This document shows, piece by piece, positions 18,047-28,495 of a stretch of DNA of 64,000 nt. The stretch is taken from positions 3,437,501 through 3,501,500 of the forward strand of contig NZ_CP048411.1 in NCBI RefSeq assembly GCF_019355055.1, written 5' to 3'. How positions within the stretch are numbered: the first letter of the stretch is position 1; each line of letters opens with the position of its first letter. A model generated the notes under the pieces. It worked only from the letters and a program-made list of their open reading frames with translations. It was not told where the DNA came from and did no database searches. Both the position numbers and the translations under genes were made by a program. Source of the DNA: Pseudomonas sp. MTM4. GTDB lineage: Bacteria; Pseudomonadota; Gammaproteobacteria; Pseudomonadales; Pseudomonadaceae.

Positions 18047-21000
18047 ATGTCCAGATTCTTTATCGATCGTCCCATCTTCGCCTGGGTAATTGCCCTGGTG
18101 ATCATGCTTGCCGGGGGGCTGGCGATCCTTGGTCTTCCGGTCAACCAGTACCCCAGCATTGCTCCACCTGCGGTCGGCATTTCCGTGAGCTATCCCGGTG
18201 CCTCGGCACAGACGGTCCAGGATACCGTGGTGCAGGTCATCGAGCAGCAGATGAATGGTATCGACGGTCTGCGCTACATCTCCTCGGAGAGCAACTCCGA
18301 CGGCAGCATGACGATCACCATTACCTTCAACCAGGGCACCGATCCGGACATCGCCCAGGTTCAGGTGCAGAACAAACTGCAGCTCGCCACGCCCCTGTTG
18401 CCGCAGGAAGTCCAGCAGCAGGGCATCCGCGTAACCAAGGCCGTTCGAAACTTCCTGATGGTGGTCGGCGTCGTCTCGGCGGACGGCAGCATGAACCAGA
18501 GCGACCTGGCCGACTATATCGTCTCCAACATCCAGGACCCCTTGTCGCGTACCAACGGGGTGGGCGATTTCCAGGTGTTCGGTTCGCAGTACGCCATGCG
18601 CATCTGGCTGGATCCGGCCAAGCTGAACAACTTCCAGCTCACGCCGACCGACGTCGCCAATGCGATCCGCACCCAGAACGTACAGGTCTCCGCCGGCCAA
18701 TTTGGTGGGTTGCCAGCGGTTCCCGGGCAGCAACTGAGCGCCACCATCATCGGCAAGACGCGTCTGCAAACGCCCGAGCAGTTCCGCGAGATTTTGTTGA
18801 AGGTCAACGGTGACGGCTCCCAGGTACGTCTGAAGGATGTCGCCAGGGTCGAACTGGGCGCCGAGCGCGCAGCCATCACCGCGCTCTACAACGGCATGCC
18901 GGCTGCCGGTATTGGCATCAAACTGGCCACCGGCGCCAACGCGCTGGACACCGCCAAAGCGGTACGCCAGACCATCAGTGACTTGCAGCCTTTCTTCCCT
19001 GCGGGGATGGAAATCGTCTATCCGTACGACACGTCCCCGGTAGTCTCGACGTCCATTACCAACGTAGTGCACACCCTGTTCGAAGCCATCGTGCTGGTGT
19101 TCCTGGTGATGTACCTGTTCCTGCAGAACTTCCGCGCAACGCTGATTCCAACGCTGGCGGTGCCAGTGGTACTGCTGGGTACGTTCGGCCTGCTGGCAGT
19201 GTTTGGCTTCAGCGTCAATACCCTGACCATGTTCGCCATGGTCCTGGCGATCGGCCTGTTGGTGGACGATGCCATCGTCGTGGTGGAAAACGTCGAACGG
19301 GTAATGGCCGAGGAGGGGCTGTCGCCGCTGGAAGCGACACGCAAATCCATGGTCCAGATCCAGGGCGCGCTGATCGGTATCGGTCTGGTTCTTTCGGCCG
19401 TGTTCTTGCCGATGGCCTTCTTTGGCGGCTCTACGGGCGTCATTTACCGGCAGTTCTCGATCACCATCGCCTCCGCGATGACCCTGTCGGTACTGGTTGC
19501 GCTGATTTTCACTCCAGCGCTTTGCGCGACCATGCTCAAACCGATCGAGAAGGGCCATCATCACGAAAAGCGCGGCTTCTTCGGTTGGTTCAACCGCACC
19601 TTCGATCGCGGCGTGAACCGCTACGAGAAGGGTGTCGTTGCGGTACTGAAGCGCAAGATCCCCTTCATCATCGTGTATCTGGTCATCGTTGCGGCGCTGG
19701 CGGTGCTGTTTAGTCGTTTGCCCAGCGCGTTTTTGCCGGACGAAGATCAGGGCGTGCTGTTTGCCCAGGTGCAGACGCCGGTGGGTTCGACCGCCGAGCG
19801 TACCCAGAAGACCGTCGATGCGATGCGCGAATACCTGCTGACCGAAGAAAGTGAAGTGGTCAACTCGGTGTTTACTGTCACTGGCTTCAATTTCGCTGGC
19901 CGCGGTCAGAATTCGGCATTGGCGTTCATCGGACTCAAGCCCTGGGATGAGCGTCCGGACGCCGAAGATAGCGTCTTCGCTCTGGCGCAGCGCGCCCAGC
20001 AACATTTCGCCATTTATCGAGATGCACAGGTGTTCGCCTTCGCGCCGCCTGCGGTCATGGAGCTCGGCAATGCCACCGGCTTCAACTTCTTCCTCCAGGA
20101 CCGCGCCGGCCTTGGTCATGAAGCCCTGATGGCTGCGCGCAATCAGTTCCTCGGGATGGCGGCGCAGAGCCCAGTGCTGCAGGCGGTACGCCCGAACGGC
20201 CTGAACGACGAGCCTCAGTATCAGCTGCTGATCGATGACGAGAAGGCCCGGACGCTGGGTATCTCCCTGGACCAGATCAACAGTGCACTGTCGATTGGCT
20301 GGGGGTCGAGCTATGTCAACGACTTCATCGATCGTGGTCGGGTGAAGAAGGTCTACATGCAGGGCGCGGCGCCTTCGCGCATGGGACCGGAGGACTTCGA
20401 CAAGTGGTTCGTGCGCAACGATCAAGGTGAAATGGTGCCGTTCAGCGCGTTCGGCAGTGGCAAATGGGTTTATGGCTCGCCCAAGCTGTCGCGCTACAAC
20501 GGCGTTTCGGCGATGGAGATCCTCGGTGAGGCGGCCCCGGGTTACAGTACGGGTGACGCGATGGCCGAGGTCGAGCGCCTCGCGCAACAGCTACCGTCAG
20601 GCGTAGGTGTGTCCTGGACGGGACTGTCCTATGAGGAGCGCCTGTCCGGCGATCAGGCGCCGGCGCTCTACGCGCTGTCGCTGCTGGTGGTGTTCCTCTG
20701 TCTGGCGGCGCTCTATGAAAGCTGGTCGATTCCGTTCGCGGTGATGCTGGTGGTCCCGCTGGGTGTCATCGGCGCACTGCTTGCGACCCTGGGCCGCGGT
20801 TTGTCCAATGACGTGTTCTTCCAGGTGGGTCTGCTGACGACCATCGGTCTGACCGCGAAGAACGCGATTCTGATCGTCGAGTTCGCCAAGGATCTGCACG
20901 AACAAGGCATGAGTCGCTTCGATGCGGCGGTCCAGGCATGCCGCATGCGCCTGCGCCCAATCATCATGACCTCGCTGGCCTTCACCCTTGGCGTGGTACC

Positions 21001-21184
21001 GCTGGCGTTGGCGAGCGGTGCGGGTGCTGGCAGTTCGCATGCTATCGGTACGGGTGTCATCGGCGGCATGGTGACGGCCACGGTGCTGGTCATTTTCTGG
21101 GTGCCGCTGTTCTATGTTCTGGTGTCTTCACTGGGCGAGCGTAAAAAAAACGCCGCTGAAGAACCGAAGGGAGATGCGCAATGA
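18047..21184 (+). CDS. mexB: RND multidrug efflux transporter (MexB/TtgB type)
   Basis: A 1045-residue proton-driven inner-membrane pump of the HAE1 family, one residue shorter than MexB as remembered. It starts [17 protein letters not shown]. The essential transmembrane-4 aspartates are present at D407 and D408 ([17 protein letters not shown]), in AcrB/MexB numbering. Two periplasmic loop regions and twelve hydrophobic helices are evident. Substrates probably include beta-lactams, quinolones, chloramphenicol and solvents, by analogy with the two named relatives. The stop overlaps the channel gene in an ATGA. An 847-codon open frame on the other strand is an antisense shadow. Confidence 0.95.
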   Translation: MSRFFIDRPIFAWVIALVIMLAGGLAILGLPVNQYPSIAPPAVGISVSYPGASAQTVQDTVVQVIEQQMNGIDGLRYISSESNSDGSMTITITFNQGTDPDIAQVQVQNKLQLATPLLPQEVQQQGIRVTKAVRNFLMVVGVVSADGSMNQSDLADYIVSNIQDPLSRTNGVGDFQVFGSQYAMRIWLDPAKLNNFQLTPTDVANAIRTQNVQVSAGQFGGLPAVPGQQLSATIIGKTRLQTPEQFREILLKVNGDGSQVRLKDVARVELGAERAAITALYNGMPAAGIGIKLATGANALDTAKAVRQTISDLQPFFPAGMEIVYPYDTSPVVSTSITNVVHTLFEAIVLVFLVMYLFLQNFRATLIPTLAVPVVLLGTFGLLAVFGFSVNTLTMFAMVLAIGLLVDDAIVVVENVERVMAEEGLSPLEATRKSMVQIQGALIGIGLVLSAVFLPMAFFGGSTGVIYRQFSITIASAMTLSVLVALIFTPALCATMLKPIEKGHHHEKRGFFGWFNRTFDRGVNRYEKGVVAVLKRKIPFIIVYLVIVAALAVLFSRLPSAFLPDEDQGVLFAQVQTPVGSTAERTQKTVDAMREYLLTEESEVVNSVFTVTGFNFAGRGQNSALAFIGLKPWDERPDAEDSVFALAQRAQQHFAIYRDAQVFAFAPPAVMELGNATGFNFFLQDRAGLGHEALMAARNQFLGMAAQSPVLQAVRPNGLNDEPQYQLLIDDEKARTLGISLDQINSALSIGWGSSYVNDFIDRGRVKKVYMQGAAPSRMGPEDFDKWFVRNDQGEMVPFSAFGSGKWVYGSPKLSRYNGVSAMEILGEAAPGYSTGDAMAEVERLAQQLPSGVGVSWTGLSYEERLSGDQAPALYALSLLVVFLCLAALYESWSIPFAVMLVVPLGVIGALLATLGRGLSNDVFFQVGLLTTIGLTAKNAILIVEFAKDLHEQGMSRFDAAVQACRMRLRPIIMTSLAFTLGVVPLALASGAGAGSSHAIGTGVIGGMVTATVLVIFWVPLFYVLVSSLGERKKNAAEEPKGDAQ

Positions 21185-22608
21185 ACAAGTCGGTACTGGC
21201 CCTTGCACTGCTGACAGCGCTTAGTGGTTGCTCGCTGATTCCCGAATATCAGCGCCCTGATGCGCCCACGGCGGCCAGCTGGCCGGAAGGCGAAGCCTAT
21301 GAGGGCACATCTGCTGCGACCCAGGAGCAGATCAATCTGGGCTGGGAAGCGTTTTTCCGCGATCCCGCGCTGCGCCAGCTGATCGAAGTGGCGCTGGAAA
21401 ATAACCGTGATCTACGGGTCGCGGCACTTAACGTCGACGCCTATCGCGCGTTGTATCGCATCCAGCGCGCCGATCTGCTGCCGCTGGTAAGTGCCGACGG
21501 TAGCGGCAGTCGCACCCGTACACCTGGCGATCTCAACCAGACCGGGCAGAGCGGCATCAGCAGTCAGTACAGCGCGACGTTCGGCGTCTCCTGGGAGCTG
21601 GATCTGTTTGGCCGTCTCGACAGCCTGCGTGAGCAGGCGCTGCAGGAATACTTCGCGACCGAAGCGGCGCAGCGCAGCACGCAGATCAGCCTGATCGCCA
21701 GTGTCGCCAACGCCTGGTTGACCCTGCAGGCTGATCAGGCCTTGCTTCAGGTCAGCCGCGACACGCTGAAGACCTACGAGCAGAGCCTCGGATTGACGCA
21801 GCACAGCTTCGATGTGGGCGTCGCTTCGGCGCTTGAGCTCAGCCAGGCCCGCAGTGCGGTGGATACGGCGCGGGTGCGCATCGAACAGTATACCCGCCAG
21901 GTCGCTCAGGACCGTAACGCGCTGACCCTGCTTCTCGGTCAGAACATCCCCGTCGGCCTTCCGGCTGCCGGCGATCTGGAACGCGAGCAACTGGCGGTGC
22001 TGCCAATCGGCCTGCCTTCCGACCTGCTCCACAAGCGTCCCGACATCATTCAGGCCGAGCGTCAGCTCAGGGCGGCAAATGCGAATATTGGCGCGGCCCG
22101 AGCGGCGTTTTTTCCGCGTATCAGCCTGACCGGCGCGGCGGGTACGGCGAGCAGCGAGCTATCCGGCTTGTTTGATGGTGGCTCCAGCTATTGGACGTTC
22201 TCGCCGAGCATCAGCGTGCCCATCTTCAATGCCGGGCAGTTGCGCGCCAATCTCGATTACGCGGAAATCAGCCGTAACATCCAGGTTGCACAGTACGAGA
22301 CGGCCATCCAGACCGCATTTCGTGAGGTGTCCGATGGCTTGGCCGCCCAGGCGACCTATACCCGTCAGGTCCAGGCTCAACGTGACTTGCTGGATACCAG
22401 TGAAGATTATTTCCGCCTGGCGGAACGACGTTACCGCACCGGCGTGGATAGCTACCTGACCTTGCTCGACGCTCAGCGCCAGCTGTTCGACGTGCAGCAG
22501 CAGTACATCGCTGATCGTCTGGCGCAGATGATCAGCGAGGTCAATCTGTTCAAGGCATTGGGTGGCGGTTGGGACGTGCAAGCCGAGCCGATTCCCGGCG
22601 AAGGCTGA
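21181..22608 (+). CDS. oprM: Outer-membrane efflux channel (OprM/TtgC type)
   Basis: A 475-residue TolC-like outer-membrane factor lipoprotein with lipobox ALSGC near residue 17. The two tandem outer-membrane efflux repeats are visible, each with long helical hairpins (for example around residues 170-230 and 380-440). The [22 protein letters not shown] segment is typical of the NodT/OprM group. It is the third gene of the pump operon and its ATG overlaps the pump stop codon, so translation is coupled. A long perfect bidirectional terminator follows. Confidence 0.94.
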   Translation: MNKSVLALALLTALSGCSLIPEYQRPDAPTAASWPEGEAYEGTSAATQEQINLGWEAFFRDPALRQLIEVALENNRDLRVAALNVDAYRALYRIQRADLLPLVSADGSGSRTRTPGDLNQTGQSGISSQYSATFGVSWELDLFGRLDSLREQALQEYFATEAAQRSTQISLIASVANAWLTLQADQALLQVSRDTLKTYEQSLGLTQHSFDVGVASALELSQARSAVDTARVRIEQYTRQVAQDRNALTLLLGQNIPVGLPAAGDLEREQLAVLPIGLPSDLLHKRPDIIQAERQLRAANANIGAARAAFFPRISLTGAAGTASSELSGLFDGGSSYWTFSPSISVPIFNAGQLRANLDYAEISRNIQVAQYETAIQTAFREVSDGLAAQATYTRQVQAQRDLLDTSEDYFRLAERRYRTGVDSYLTLLDAQRQLFDVQQQYIADRLAQMISEVNLFKALGGGWDVQAEPIPGEG

Positions 22609-22659
22609 TCGTCTTCGGTGGGCGCCAGCGCCCGCCGGACACCTACCCACCGCTGTACA

Positions 22660-22698
22660 AACAAGAACGCCGCCCCGAAGGGCGGCGTTCTTGTTTAG
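22660..22698. terminator. Bidirectional intrinsic terminator between oprM and rhlE
   Basis: A perfect 15-base-pair stem (arms 22660-22674 and 22681-22695) with a six-base loop, rich in G+C in the centre and flanked by A and T runs on the two sides. It can end transcription of both convergent operons. Confidence 0.9.
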
Positions 22699-22707
22699 CG
22701 TCCCGAA

Positions 22708-24522
22708 TCAGCGATTGCGGGTCAGCAACGCGGGCTTCTCGCCGCGGGGCTTTGTCGGAAGCTGATCCAGTTGCTCCACGCTTGGCAATCGATCGAGTTT
22801 CGATTCCTTATGGATGATCACTGGCTGCTTTTCCTTCGGCTTGGCCGCGACATCCTGACGGGCACGGCTATCGTTGTCGATCCGACGTCCTTCGTTCTTG
22901 CGTCGTGGTTGACCTTCGCCGCGGGGTTGGCCTGGCTTCCGTTTGCCTTTGCTGGCGGCGCCTGGCGAGCCCGCACCGCCGCCGCGCGGCCCTGCCGCAG
23001 CACGAGGTTGGCCGGTGCCGGGTTGCGCGGGAGCGCCCGGGCGGCGGCCACGGCCCTGTTTGTTCTGGTAAGGGCTGACGTAATCGACGCGATTGCCGAA
23101 GTTGTCCAGATCGTCATCGAGAAACACTTCTGGATCACGGTCACTGGGCAGGCGCGGAGGACGATTGGCCGGTGTAGTGGCGGCCTCTGCTGTCGCCGAG
23201 CCTTGGCTGGCATTGGCGTTGCGCGGTTTGTTCCGACCGCGGCGGTTGCGCTCACGGTCTTTTGGCTCAGCACTGGTTTCGGCCGCCTTGGCTGCACGCG
23301 GCTTGCGCTCGCCGCTGCGTGCTGGTCGCGGCTGACGCGCTTCGCGCACTTCGGGTTTTTCCGCCTCGATGGTGCTCGCGTCGAAGCCCATCAGGTCGCC
23401 ATCCGGAATCCTCTGCTTGGTCATCCGCTCGATGCCCTTGAGCAGCTTTTCCTCGTCCGGCGCGACCAGCGAAATAGCCTCACCGCTGCGTCCGGCACGG
23501 CCGGTACGGCCGATGCGGTGGACATAGTCCTCCTCGACGTTGGGCAGCTCGAAGTTGACCACATGTGGTAGCTGATCGATATCCAGGCCGCGAGCGGCGA
23601 TATCGGTGGCGACCAGAATTCTTACCTGATTGGCTTTGAAGTCAGCCAGTGCCTTGGTCCTGGCGTTCTGGCTCTTGTTGCCGTGAATCGCGACAGCCGG
23701 CAGACCGTGCTTGTCGAGGTATTCGGCAAGGCGGTTGGCGCCATGCTTGGTACGGGTGAACACCAGCACCTGTTCCCAGGCGCCCTGAGTGATCAGGTGC
23801 GCAAGCAGCGCGCGCTTGTGGCTGGAGGCGATGCGGAACACGCGCTGCTCGATGCGCTCGACCGTGGTATTCGGCGGCGTGACCTCGATGCGCTCCGGCT
23901 CGTGCAGCAGCTTGCCGGCCAGGTCGGTGATGTCCTTGGAGAAGGTTGCCGAGAACAGCAGGTTCTGCCGCTTGGCGGGCAGCTTGGCCAGCACCTTCTT
24001 GACGTCATGGATGAAGCCCATGTCGAGCATGCGGTCGGCTTCATCGAGGACGAGGATTTCCACATGGCCGAGATCAACGGCCTTCTGGTTGGCCAGATCG
24101 AGCAGGCGGCCCGGGCAAGCCACGAGCACGTCGAGGCCCTTGGCGATAGCCTGGACCTGCGGATTCATGCCGACGCCACCGAAGATTACTGCGCTTTTCA
24201 GCGGCAGATCGCGGGCGTAGACCTTGAAACTGTCGTGCACCTGCGCGGCGAGTTCGCGGGTCGGTGTCAGCACCAGCACGCGGGGTTGGCGCGGTCCGTG
24301 GCGGTGTTCCCGGTCTGGATGACCGCCGGGAAACAGCAATTCGAGTACAGGAAGGGCGAACCCACCGGTCTTACCGGTGCCTGTCTGTGCGGCGACCATC
24401 AGGTCGCGTCCTTGCAACACGGCGGGAATGGCCCGCTGTTGCACTGGTGTAGGCTGGGTATAGCCAGCGGCCTCGACGGCACCGGCTAAAGCCTCGGAGA
24501 GACCGAGGGAAGCAAAGGACAT
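22708..24522 (-). CDS. rhlE: DEAD-box RNA helicase, RhlE2-like
   Basis: A 604-residue ATP-dependent RNA helicase. Core motifs in order are the Q motif ([10 protein letters not shown]), AQTGTGKT at residues 45-52, PTRELA, DEAD, SAT and HRIGRTGR. After the core (about residue 375) comes a long low-complexity tail rich in Arg, Pro, Gly and Ala with several KPR and RGR runs. A long C-terminal extension next to the MexAB-type operon is the arrangement of P. aeruginosa RhlE2 (PA0428), which binds RNA and RNase E. The same role in RNA decay is inferred here. It is convergent with the efflux operon and separated from it by a strong terminator. Confidence 0.93.
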   Translation of the reverse strand: MSFASLGLSEALAGAVEAAGYTQPTPVQQRAIPAVLQGRDLMVAAQTGTGKTGGFALPVLELLFPGGHPDREHRHGPRQPRVLVLTPTRELAAQVHDSFKVYARDLPLKSAVIFGGVGMNPQVQAIAKGLDVLVACPGRLLDLANQKAVDLGHVEILVLDEADRMLDMGFIHDVKKVLAKLPAKRQNLLFSATFSKDITDLAGKLLHEPERIEVTPPNTTVERIEQRVFRIASSHKRALLAHLITQGAWEQVLVFTRTKHGANRLAEYLDKHGLPAVAIHGNKSQNARTKALADFKANQVRILVATDIAARGLDIDQLPHVVNFELPNVEEDYVHRIGRTGRAGRSGEAISLVAPDEEKLLKGIERMTKQRIPDGDLMGFDASTIEAEKPEVREARQPRPARSGERKPRAAKAAETSAEPKDRERNRRGRNKPRNANASQGSATAEAATTPANRPPRLPSDRDPEVFLDDDLDNFGNRVDYVSPYQNKQGRGRRPGAPAQPGTGQPRAAAGPRGGGAGSPGAASKGKRKPGQPRGEGQPRRKNEGRRIDNDSRARQDVAAKPKEKQPVIIHKESKLDRLPSVEQLDQLPTKPRGEKPALLTRNR

Positions 24523-24724
24523 GAGTAATCCTGTCTTGTAGAGGGCGAAGCCCCGGGATGGTCATGCCTGGCCCGAATCGCGACTGGCGTGCGATCCCGT
24601 CCGGTCCTGTCGCATTTGGGAGAATGCCGACATCCGGACGTAAGCCTGGCGGAAACGCGGAGTATAACAGAGCTTGTTAACGCCGCATTGGTGGGACAGT
24701 GTGGCAGTTCGCAGGTTCATTGGC

Positions 24725-24749
24725 CAGCTCCCTGTTTCGCAGGGAGCTG
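24725..24749. other. Perfect hairpin between metF and rhlE
   Basis: CAGCTCCCTG and CAGGGAGCTG arms with a five-base loop lie just after the metF stop codon. There is no T run on the metF strand, so it is more likely an mRNA 3'-end stabiliser or an incomplete terminator than an efficient terminator. Confidence 0.45.
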
Positions 24750-24758
24750 GCGAAGTGA

Positions 24759-25610
24759 TCAGCGGGACAGCCCGAGGTTGTCCCAGATCGCCAGGCTCGG
24801 CTCGGCCTGGTTCAGCGTGTAGAAGTGCAGACCCGGCGCGCCGCCAGCGAGCAGCTTCTCGGACATCTCGCTGATGACCTGCTCGCCGAAGGCCTGGATG
24901 CTGGGCATGTCATCACCATAGGACTCCAGCTGCTTGCGCACCCAGCGCGGGATTTCCGCGCCGCAGGCGTCGGAGAAGCGCGCCAGTTTGCTGTAGTTGG
25001 TGATCGGCATGATGCCCGGCACGATCGGCGTCTCCACACCCAGTTTGCGCACCCGCTCGACGAAGTAGAAGTAGCAGTCAGCGTTGAAGAAGTACTGGGT
25101 AATGGCACTGCTCGCGCCGGCCTTGGCCTTGCGCACGAAGTTGGCCAGGTCGTCCTCGAAATTGCGCGCCTGCGGATGCATCTCCGGGTAGGCAGCGATT
25201 TCGATGTGGAAGTGATCGCCCGTTTCGGCGCGAATGAATTCCACCAGTTCGTTGGCGTAGCGCAGCTCGCCGCTGGCCATGCCCATGCCCGACGGCAGGT
25301 CGCCCCGTAGCGCGACGATGCGTTTGATGCCTGCTTCCTTGTAGAGATTCAGCAGCTCGCGCAGCTCCTGCTTGCTGTCGCCCACGCAGGACAGGTGCGG
25401 CGCCGTCGGCACCTTCACCTCGCCGTCGAGCTGCAATACGGTGTTCAGCGTGCGATCGCGGGTCGAGCCGCCAGCGCCATAGGTGCAGGAGAAGAAGTCC
25501 GGCTTGTACTCGGCCAGTCGCCGTGCGGTGGCCAACAGTTTTTCATGCCCGGCTTCGGTCTTGGTGGGGAAGAACTCGAAGCTGATGGAGGGGCGATTCA
25601 GAGAAGTCAT
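24759..25610 (-). CDS. metF: MetF, methylenetetrahydrofolate reductase
   Basis: A 283-residue flavin-dependent TIM-barrel enzyme that reduces 5,10-methylene-THF to 5-methyl-THF, the methyl donor for methionine synthesis. Typical features are the N-terminal SISFEFFPTKTEAG with the active-site glutamate, LSCVGDSKQEL, the RGDLP loop and PGIMPI. Length is normal for bacterial MetF. It lies downstream of ahcY on the same strand, 85 bases apart, and is probably co-transcribed with it under the SAH riboswitch. The gap holds a repeat element with inverted arms that could process or partly terminate the message. Confidence 0.95.
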   Translation of the reverse strand: MTSLNRPSISFEFFPTKTEAGHEKLLATARRLAEYKPDFFSCTYGAGGSTRDRTLNTVLQLDGEVKVPTAPHLSCVGDSKQELRELLNLYKEAGIKRIVALRGDLPSGMGMASGELRYANELVEFIRAETGDHFHIEIAAYPEMHPQARNFEDDLANFVRKAKAGASSAITQYFFNADCYFYFVERVRKLGVETPIVPGIMPITNYSKLARFSDACGAEIPRWVRKQLESYGDDMPSIQAFGEQVISEMSEKLLAGGAPGLHFYTLNQAEPSLAIWDNLGLSR

Positions 25611-25627
25611 TTATTTTTACCAAGCTT

Positions 25628-25694
25628 GAAGCCTGAAGCTGGAAGCCAAAGCAGCGGGAACTCCCCGACTACTTCTGGCTTCCAACTTCCAGCT
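25628..25694. repeat. Inverted GAAGCCTGAAGCTGG-type repeat element, copy 1
   Basis: Left arm 25630-25648 and right arm 25676-25694 pair at 16 of 19 positions as an imperfect hairpin around a 27-base centre. The left arm shares the 15-base core GAAGCCTGAAGCTGG exactly with the element at 43.06 kb. It occupies most of the ahcY-metF gap. Confidence 0.7.
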
Positions 25695-25695
25695 A

Positions 25696-27105
25696 TTAAT
25701 ACCGATAGCTGTCCGGCTTGAACGGCCCTTCAACCTCGACGCCGATGTACTCGGCCTGCTTCGGCGTCAGCTGGGTGATCACCCCGCCGAAGCCACGGAC
25801 CATTTCAGCCGCGACTTCCTCGTCGAGCTTCTTCGGCAGGACCATGACGGTGACGTTCTTGGTCTTTTCCACGACCGGCAGGTCGGCGAACTTCTCGTTG
25901 AACAGGTGGATTTGCGCCAGCACCTGGTTGGCGAAGGAGCCGTCCATGATGCGGCTCGGGTGACCGGTGGCGTTGCCCAGGTTCACCAGGCGGCCTTCGG
26001 CGAGCAGGATCAGGTAGTCGTCGTTCTGTGCATCGAAGCTGCCGGCGCCGGTGCGGTGGATCTTGTGCACCTGCGGCTTGACCTCTTCCCAGGCCCAGTT
26101 CTTGCGCATGAAGGCGGTGTCGATCTCGTTGTCGAAGTGACCGATGTTGCAGACCACGGCGCGCTTCTTCAGCGCCTTGAGCATGCCCGCGTCGCAGACG
26201 TTGGCGTTGCCGGTCGTGGTGACGATCAGGTCGATCTTGCCCAGCAGAGCGGCGTCGATACAGGCGTCGGTGCCGTCATTGATGCCGTTGTTATACGGGG
26301 AGACCAGCTCGAAGCCGTCCATGCAGGCCTGCATGGCGCAGATCGGGTCGACTTCCGAGACCTTGACGATCATGCCTTCCTGGCGCAGCGACTGCGCCGA
26401 GCCCTTGCCTACGTCACCGTAGCCGATCACCAGCGCCTGCTTGCCCGACAGCAGATGGTCGGTGGCACGCTTGATGGCGTCGTTGAGGCTGTGACGGCAG
26501 CCGTACTTGTTGTCGTTCTTGCTCTTGGTGACCGAGTCGTTGACGTTGATCGCCGGGATCTTCAGGGTGCCTTTCTTCAGCATGTCCTGCAGGCGATGCA
26601 CGCCAGTGGTGGTTTCCTCAGTAACGCCGTGGATGCGCTCGAGCGCCTGCGGAAATTTATCGTGCAGGATCTGGGTCAAATCGCCGCCGTCGTCGAGGAT
26701 CATGTTGGCGTCCCAAGGCTGGCCGTCCTTGAGGATGGTCTGCTCGATGCACCATTCGTATTCTTCTTCGGTCTCGCCTTTCCAGGCGAATACCGGGATG
26801 CCGGCGGCGGCGATGGCTGCAGCGGCCTGGTCCTGGGTAGAGAAGATATTGCAGCTGGACCAGCGTACTTCGGCGCCAAGGGCGGTTAGCGTCTCGATCA
26901 GTACGGCAGTCTGGATGGTCATGTGGATGCAGCCGAGGATCTTCGCGCCTTTGAGCGGCTGCTCGCCGGCGTACTTGCGGCGCAGGCCCATCAGTGCGGG
27001 CATTTCCGATTCGGCGATGATGATCTCGCGGCGACCCCAGTCAGCCAAAGAAATGTCGGCGACCTTGAAATCAGTGAAACCGGCAGGCGTCATGACAGCG
27101 CTCAT
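25696..27105 (-). CDS. ahcY: AhcY, S-adenosylhomocysteine hydrolase
   Basis: A 469-residue NAD-dependent hydrolase that splits S-adenosylhomocysteine into adenosine and homocysteine, relieving product inhibition of methyltransferases. Visible are the N-terminal [16 protein letters not shown], the substrate-binding segment around [16 protein letters not shown], the NAD-binding [10 protein letters not shown] and the C-terminal [10 protein letters not shown]. The start MSAVMTPAG follows GGAGAA. The open frame continues about 160 codons upstream, but that part runs through the riboswitch and is not coding. Also called sahH in Pseudomonas. Confidence 0.97.
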   Translation of the reverse strand: MSAVMTPAGFTDFKVADISLADWGRREIIIAESEMPALMGLRRKYAGEQPLKGAKILGCIHMTIQTAVLIETLTALGAEVRWSSCNIFSTQDQAAAAIAAAGIPVFAWKGETEEEYEWCIEQTILKDGQPWDANMILDDGGDLTQILHDKFPQALERIHGVTEETTTGVHRLQDMLKKGTLKIPAINVNDSVTKSKNDNKYGCRHSLNDAIKRATDHLLSGKQALVIGYGDVGKGSAQSLRQEGMIVKVSEVDPICAMQACMDGFELVSPYNNGINDGTDACIDAALLGKIDLIVTTTGNANVCDAGMLKALKKRAVVCNIGHFDNEIDTAFMRKNWAWEEVKPQVHKIHRTGAGSFDAQNDDYLILLAEGRLVNLGNATGHPSRIMDGSFANQVLAQIHLFNEKFADLPVVEKTKNVTVMVLPKKLDEEVAAEMVRGFGGVITQLTPKQAEYIGVEVEGPFKPDSYRY

Positions 27106-27132
27106 GAAGAGTTCTCCATTCGTTTTGTGCGA

Positions 27133-27276
27133 ATGGGCGCCGTTGATGCGTATGGTTAACGCCCCATCCGAGCCTGACAGGTGATGCTTGATTGGATCTG
27201 CTGCGGCGCGCCAGGTAAACAGCGTGGCTTGCAAGATCCAAACAGTTATCAAAACCTGCTGCAGCGCCCCTCGGAC
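27133..27276 (-). promoter_or_regulatory. SAH riboswitch in the ahcY leader
   Basis: On the minus strand the leader has the conserved TCCGAGGGGCGCTGC block (ends at 27275) and, about 90 bases later, CAGGCTCGGA (27176-27167), which pair as stem P1 (CCGAG with CTCGG). Downstream, GGCGCCC (27141-27135) can form the pseudoknot with GGGGCGC. CAGGT/ACCTG continues as P2. These are the class-defining elements of the S-adenosylhomocysteine riboswitch, known in front of ahcY in Pseudomonas. When SAH is high it should raise ahcY-metF expression. The segment inside P2 is long and has its own perfect 8-bp stem (27192-27199 with 27234-27241). Confidence 0.88.
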
Positions 27277-27517
27277 AGGTGGCGGGCACGGTCGAACAGT
27301 GTCGACCGCGTGAAACCCGGCGATTATAGCCGCGACCGCGAGTAATCCCAAGCCCGGCGCGGCGCATGCTGGCGGGGTTCTTGGCCCCATAGCGCGATTC
27401 GATACATGGCTCGCGCGCCGATGCGCCGTCCGTTTGCCGAACTCCATCAGGACCACGGTGGTCGAACCTGAAGGTTCGGTGAGCCTCGCCGGGCGACGAT
27501 CTACAGGAGCTGCCAAC
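27277..27517. other. Divergent leader region between ahcY and a secreted-protein gene
   Basis: No gene is supported here. It should hold the ahcY promoter upstream of the riboswitch on the minus strand and the promoter of the plus-strand gene at 27518. No convincing -35/-10 pair could be picked by eye. Confidence 0.5.
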
Positions 27518-27952
27518 ATGAACCTCTTGTTCCGTTCTGTTCTGCTTGCATCTATCGCTGCGTTGAGCCTGCCAGTGGCGGCCAATTCCTGTTATGTCAA
27601 AGCCGAAACCTCGGGCGCCGTGCCGCCGCCGGTGGTCACCGAAAAGTGCTTCGAATTCCAGGGGCTGGATGTTGAAGCCCTTGACTGGGTTTGCAGTGAC
27701 ACCGAGGCGGTTAAGAATTCCCAGCGTGAAATCCGCGACAGCTGCCCGTCTGGCCATTTCGGAGTATGCACCGCAGCGATCACGCCGGAGACGCTGGCCA
27801 ACGAACGCGCCACTGGTACGCAGGCGGACGGCTCGCCAGCGCCAACGACCCTGCCTGAAGACGCGCGCATCGTGACATACAACTACGAATCGACTGATCG
27901 CGCGCAGGCCAAGATCGACTGCGAAAGCGCGGGCGGTGAATGGTCGCAGTAG
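27518..27952 (+). CDS. Small cysteine-containing secreted protein, unknown function
   Basis: A 144-residue protein with a signal peptide ([19 protein letters not shown], cleavage after VAA). The mature part has six cysteines (NSC, EKC, WVC, DSC, GVC, KIDC), which would allow three disulfides. The middle is rich in Thr, Pro and Ala. The ATG is preceded by AGGAG at a suitable distance. I do not recognise a family. It stands alone between the divergent ahcY and the cytochrome lipoprotein gene 67 bases downstream, with which it may be co-transcribed. A periplasmic location is inferred from the signal peptide only. Confidence 0.75.
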   Translation: MNLLFRSVLLASIAALSLPVAANSCYVKAETSGAVPPPVVTEKCFEFQGLDVEALDWVCSDTEAVKNSQREIRDSCPSGHFGVCTAAITPETLANERATGTQADGSPAPTTLPEDARIVTYNYESTDRAQAKIDCESAGGEWSQ

Positions 27953-28019
27953 CGGACGTTTGGTGAAACAGCCGCTTGCGGGGATAATCGCCAGCCGTCG
28001 TGTTTCGAGTGGTTGAACC

Positions 28020-28466
28020 ATGAAGCTGATCCCGTTGAGTGTGTTGCTGGTCGCCGTTTTCGCATTGGCCGGCTGTGATCGCATCGATCCCGACTCGCCG
28101 CTCGGCAAGCGCAAGGCCATTTATCAGCAGATGCTCGATACCAAGGAAGACCTTGGCGGCATGCTGCGAGGCCGGCTGCCGTTCGATTCGCAGAGCTTTA
28201 CCAGCGGCGCGGCAAAGCTGGACGAGCTGTCGCGGCAACCCTGGCAGCATTATCCGGAGGTCAAGGAAGAGCAGAGCGATGCTCGCGAGGACGTCTGGCA
28301 CAAGCAAGAGCGTTTCAATCAGCTGGCCCGCGAGCTGGAAGCGCATACCGCCGCGCTGGTCGCCGCGACGGCTCAGAAGCCGCTGACCACCGAGAGCGTC
28401 ACGCCGGCTTTTCAGCGTGTGGAGGATGCCTGCGAGGCTTGCCACAAGGAGTTTCGTGCGTATTGA
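28020..28466 (+). CDS. Cytochrome c'-family lipoprotein
   Basis: A 148-residue protein with a lipoprotein signal and lipobox ALAGC (Cys19). Near the C-terminus is one haem-attachment motif, C138-E-A-C141-H142, followed by KEFRAY, the place and style seen in class II cytochromes c' and c556. The helices before it (about residues 30-130) fit the four-helix bundle. Cytochromes c' bind NO or act in electron transfer; which applies here cannot be told. Most cytochromes c' are soluble, so the lipid anchor is a little unusual. Convergent with the DUF1090 gene, 29 bases away. Confidence 0.82.
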   Translation: MKLIPLSVLLVAVFALAGCDRIDPDSPLGKRKAIYQQMLDTKEDLGGMLRGRLPFDSQSFTSGAAKLDELSRQPWQHYPEVKEEQSDAREDVWHKQERFNQLARELEAHTAALVAATAQKPLTTESVTPAFQRVEDACEACHKEFRAY

Positions 28467-28495
28467 TACGGGCCTTGATCAGGCCTCTTTTGCAT

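Noticed and set aside
18044..20587. 847-codon open frame on the minus strand opposite the RND pump gene
   Set aside because: It mirrors the pump reading frame, is full of His, Gln, Arg and Asp runs typical of antisense translation in high-GC DNA, and has no domain. The plus-strand pump has every family motif.
27106..27585. 160-codon upstream extension of ahcY
   Set aside because: Covers the SAH riboswitch and the divergent promoter region; the protein similarity to AhcY begins at the ATG after GGAGAA.
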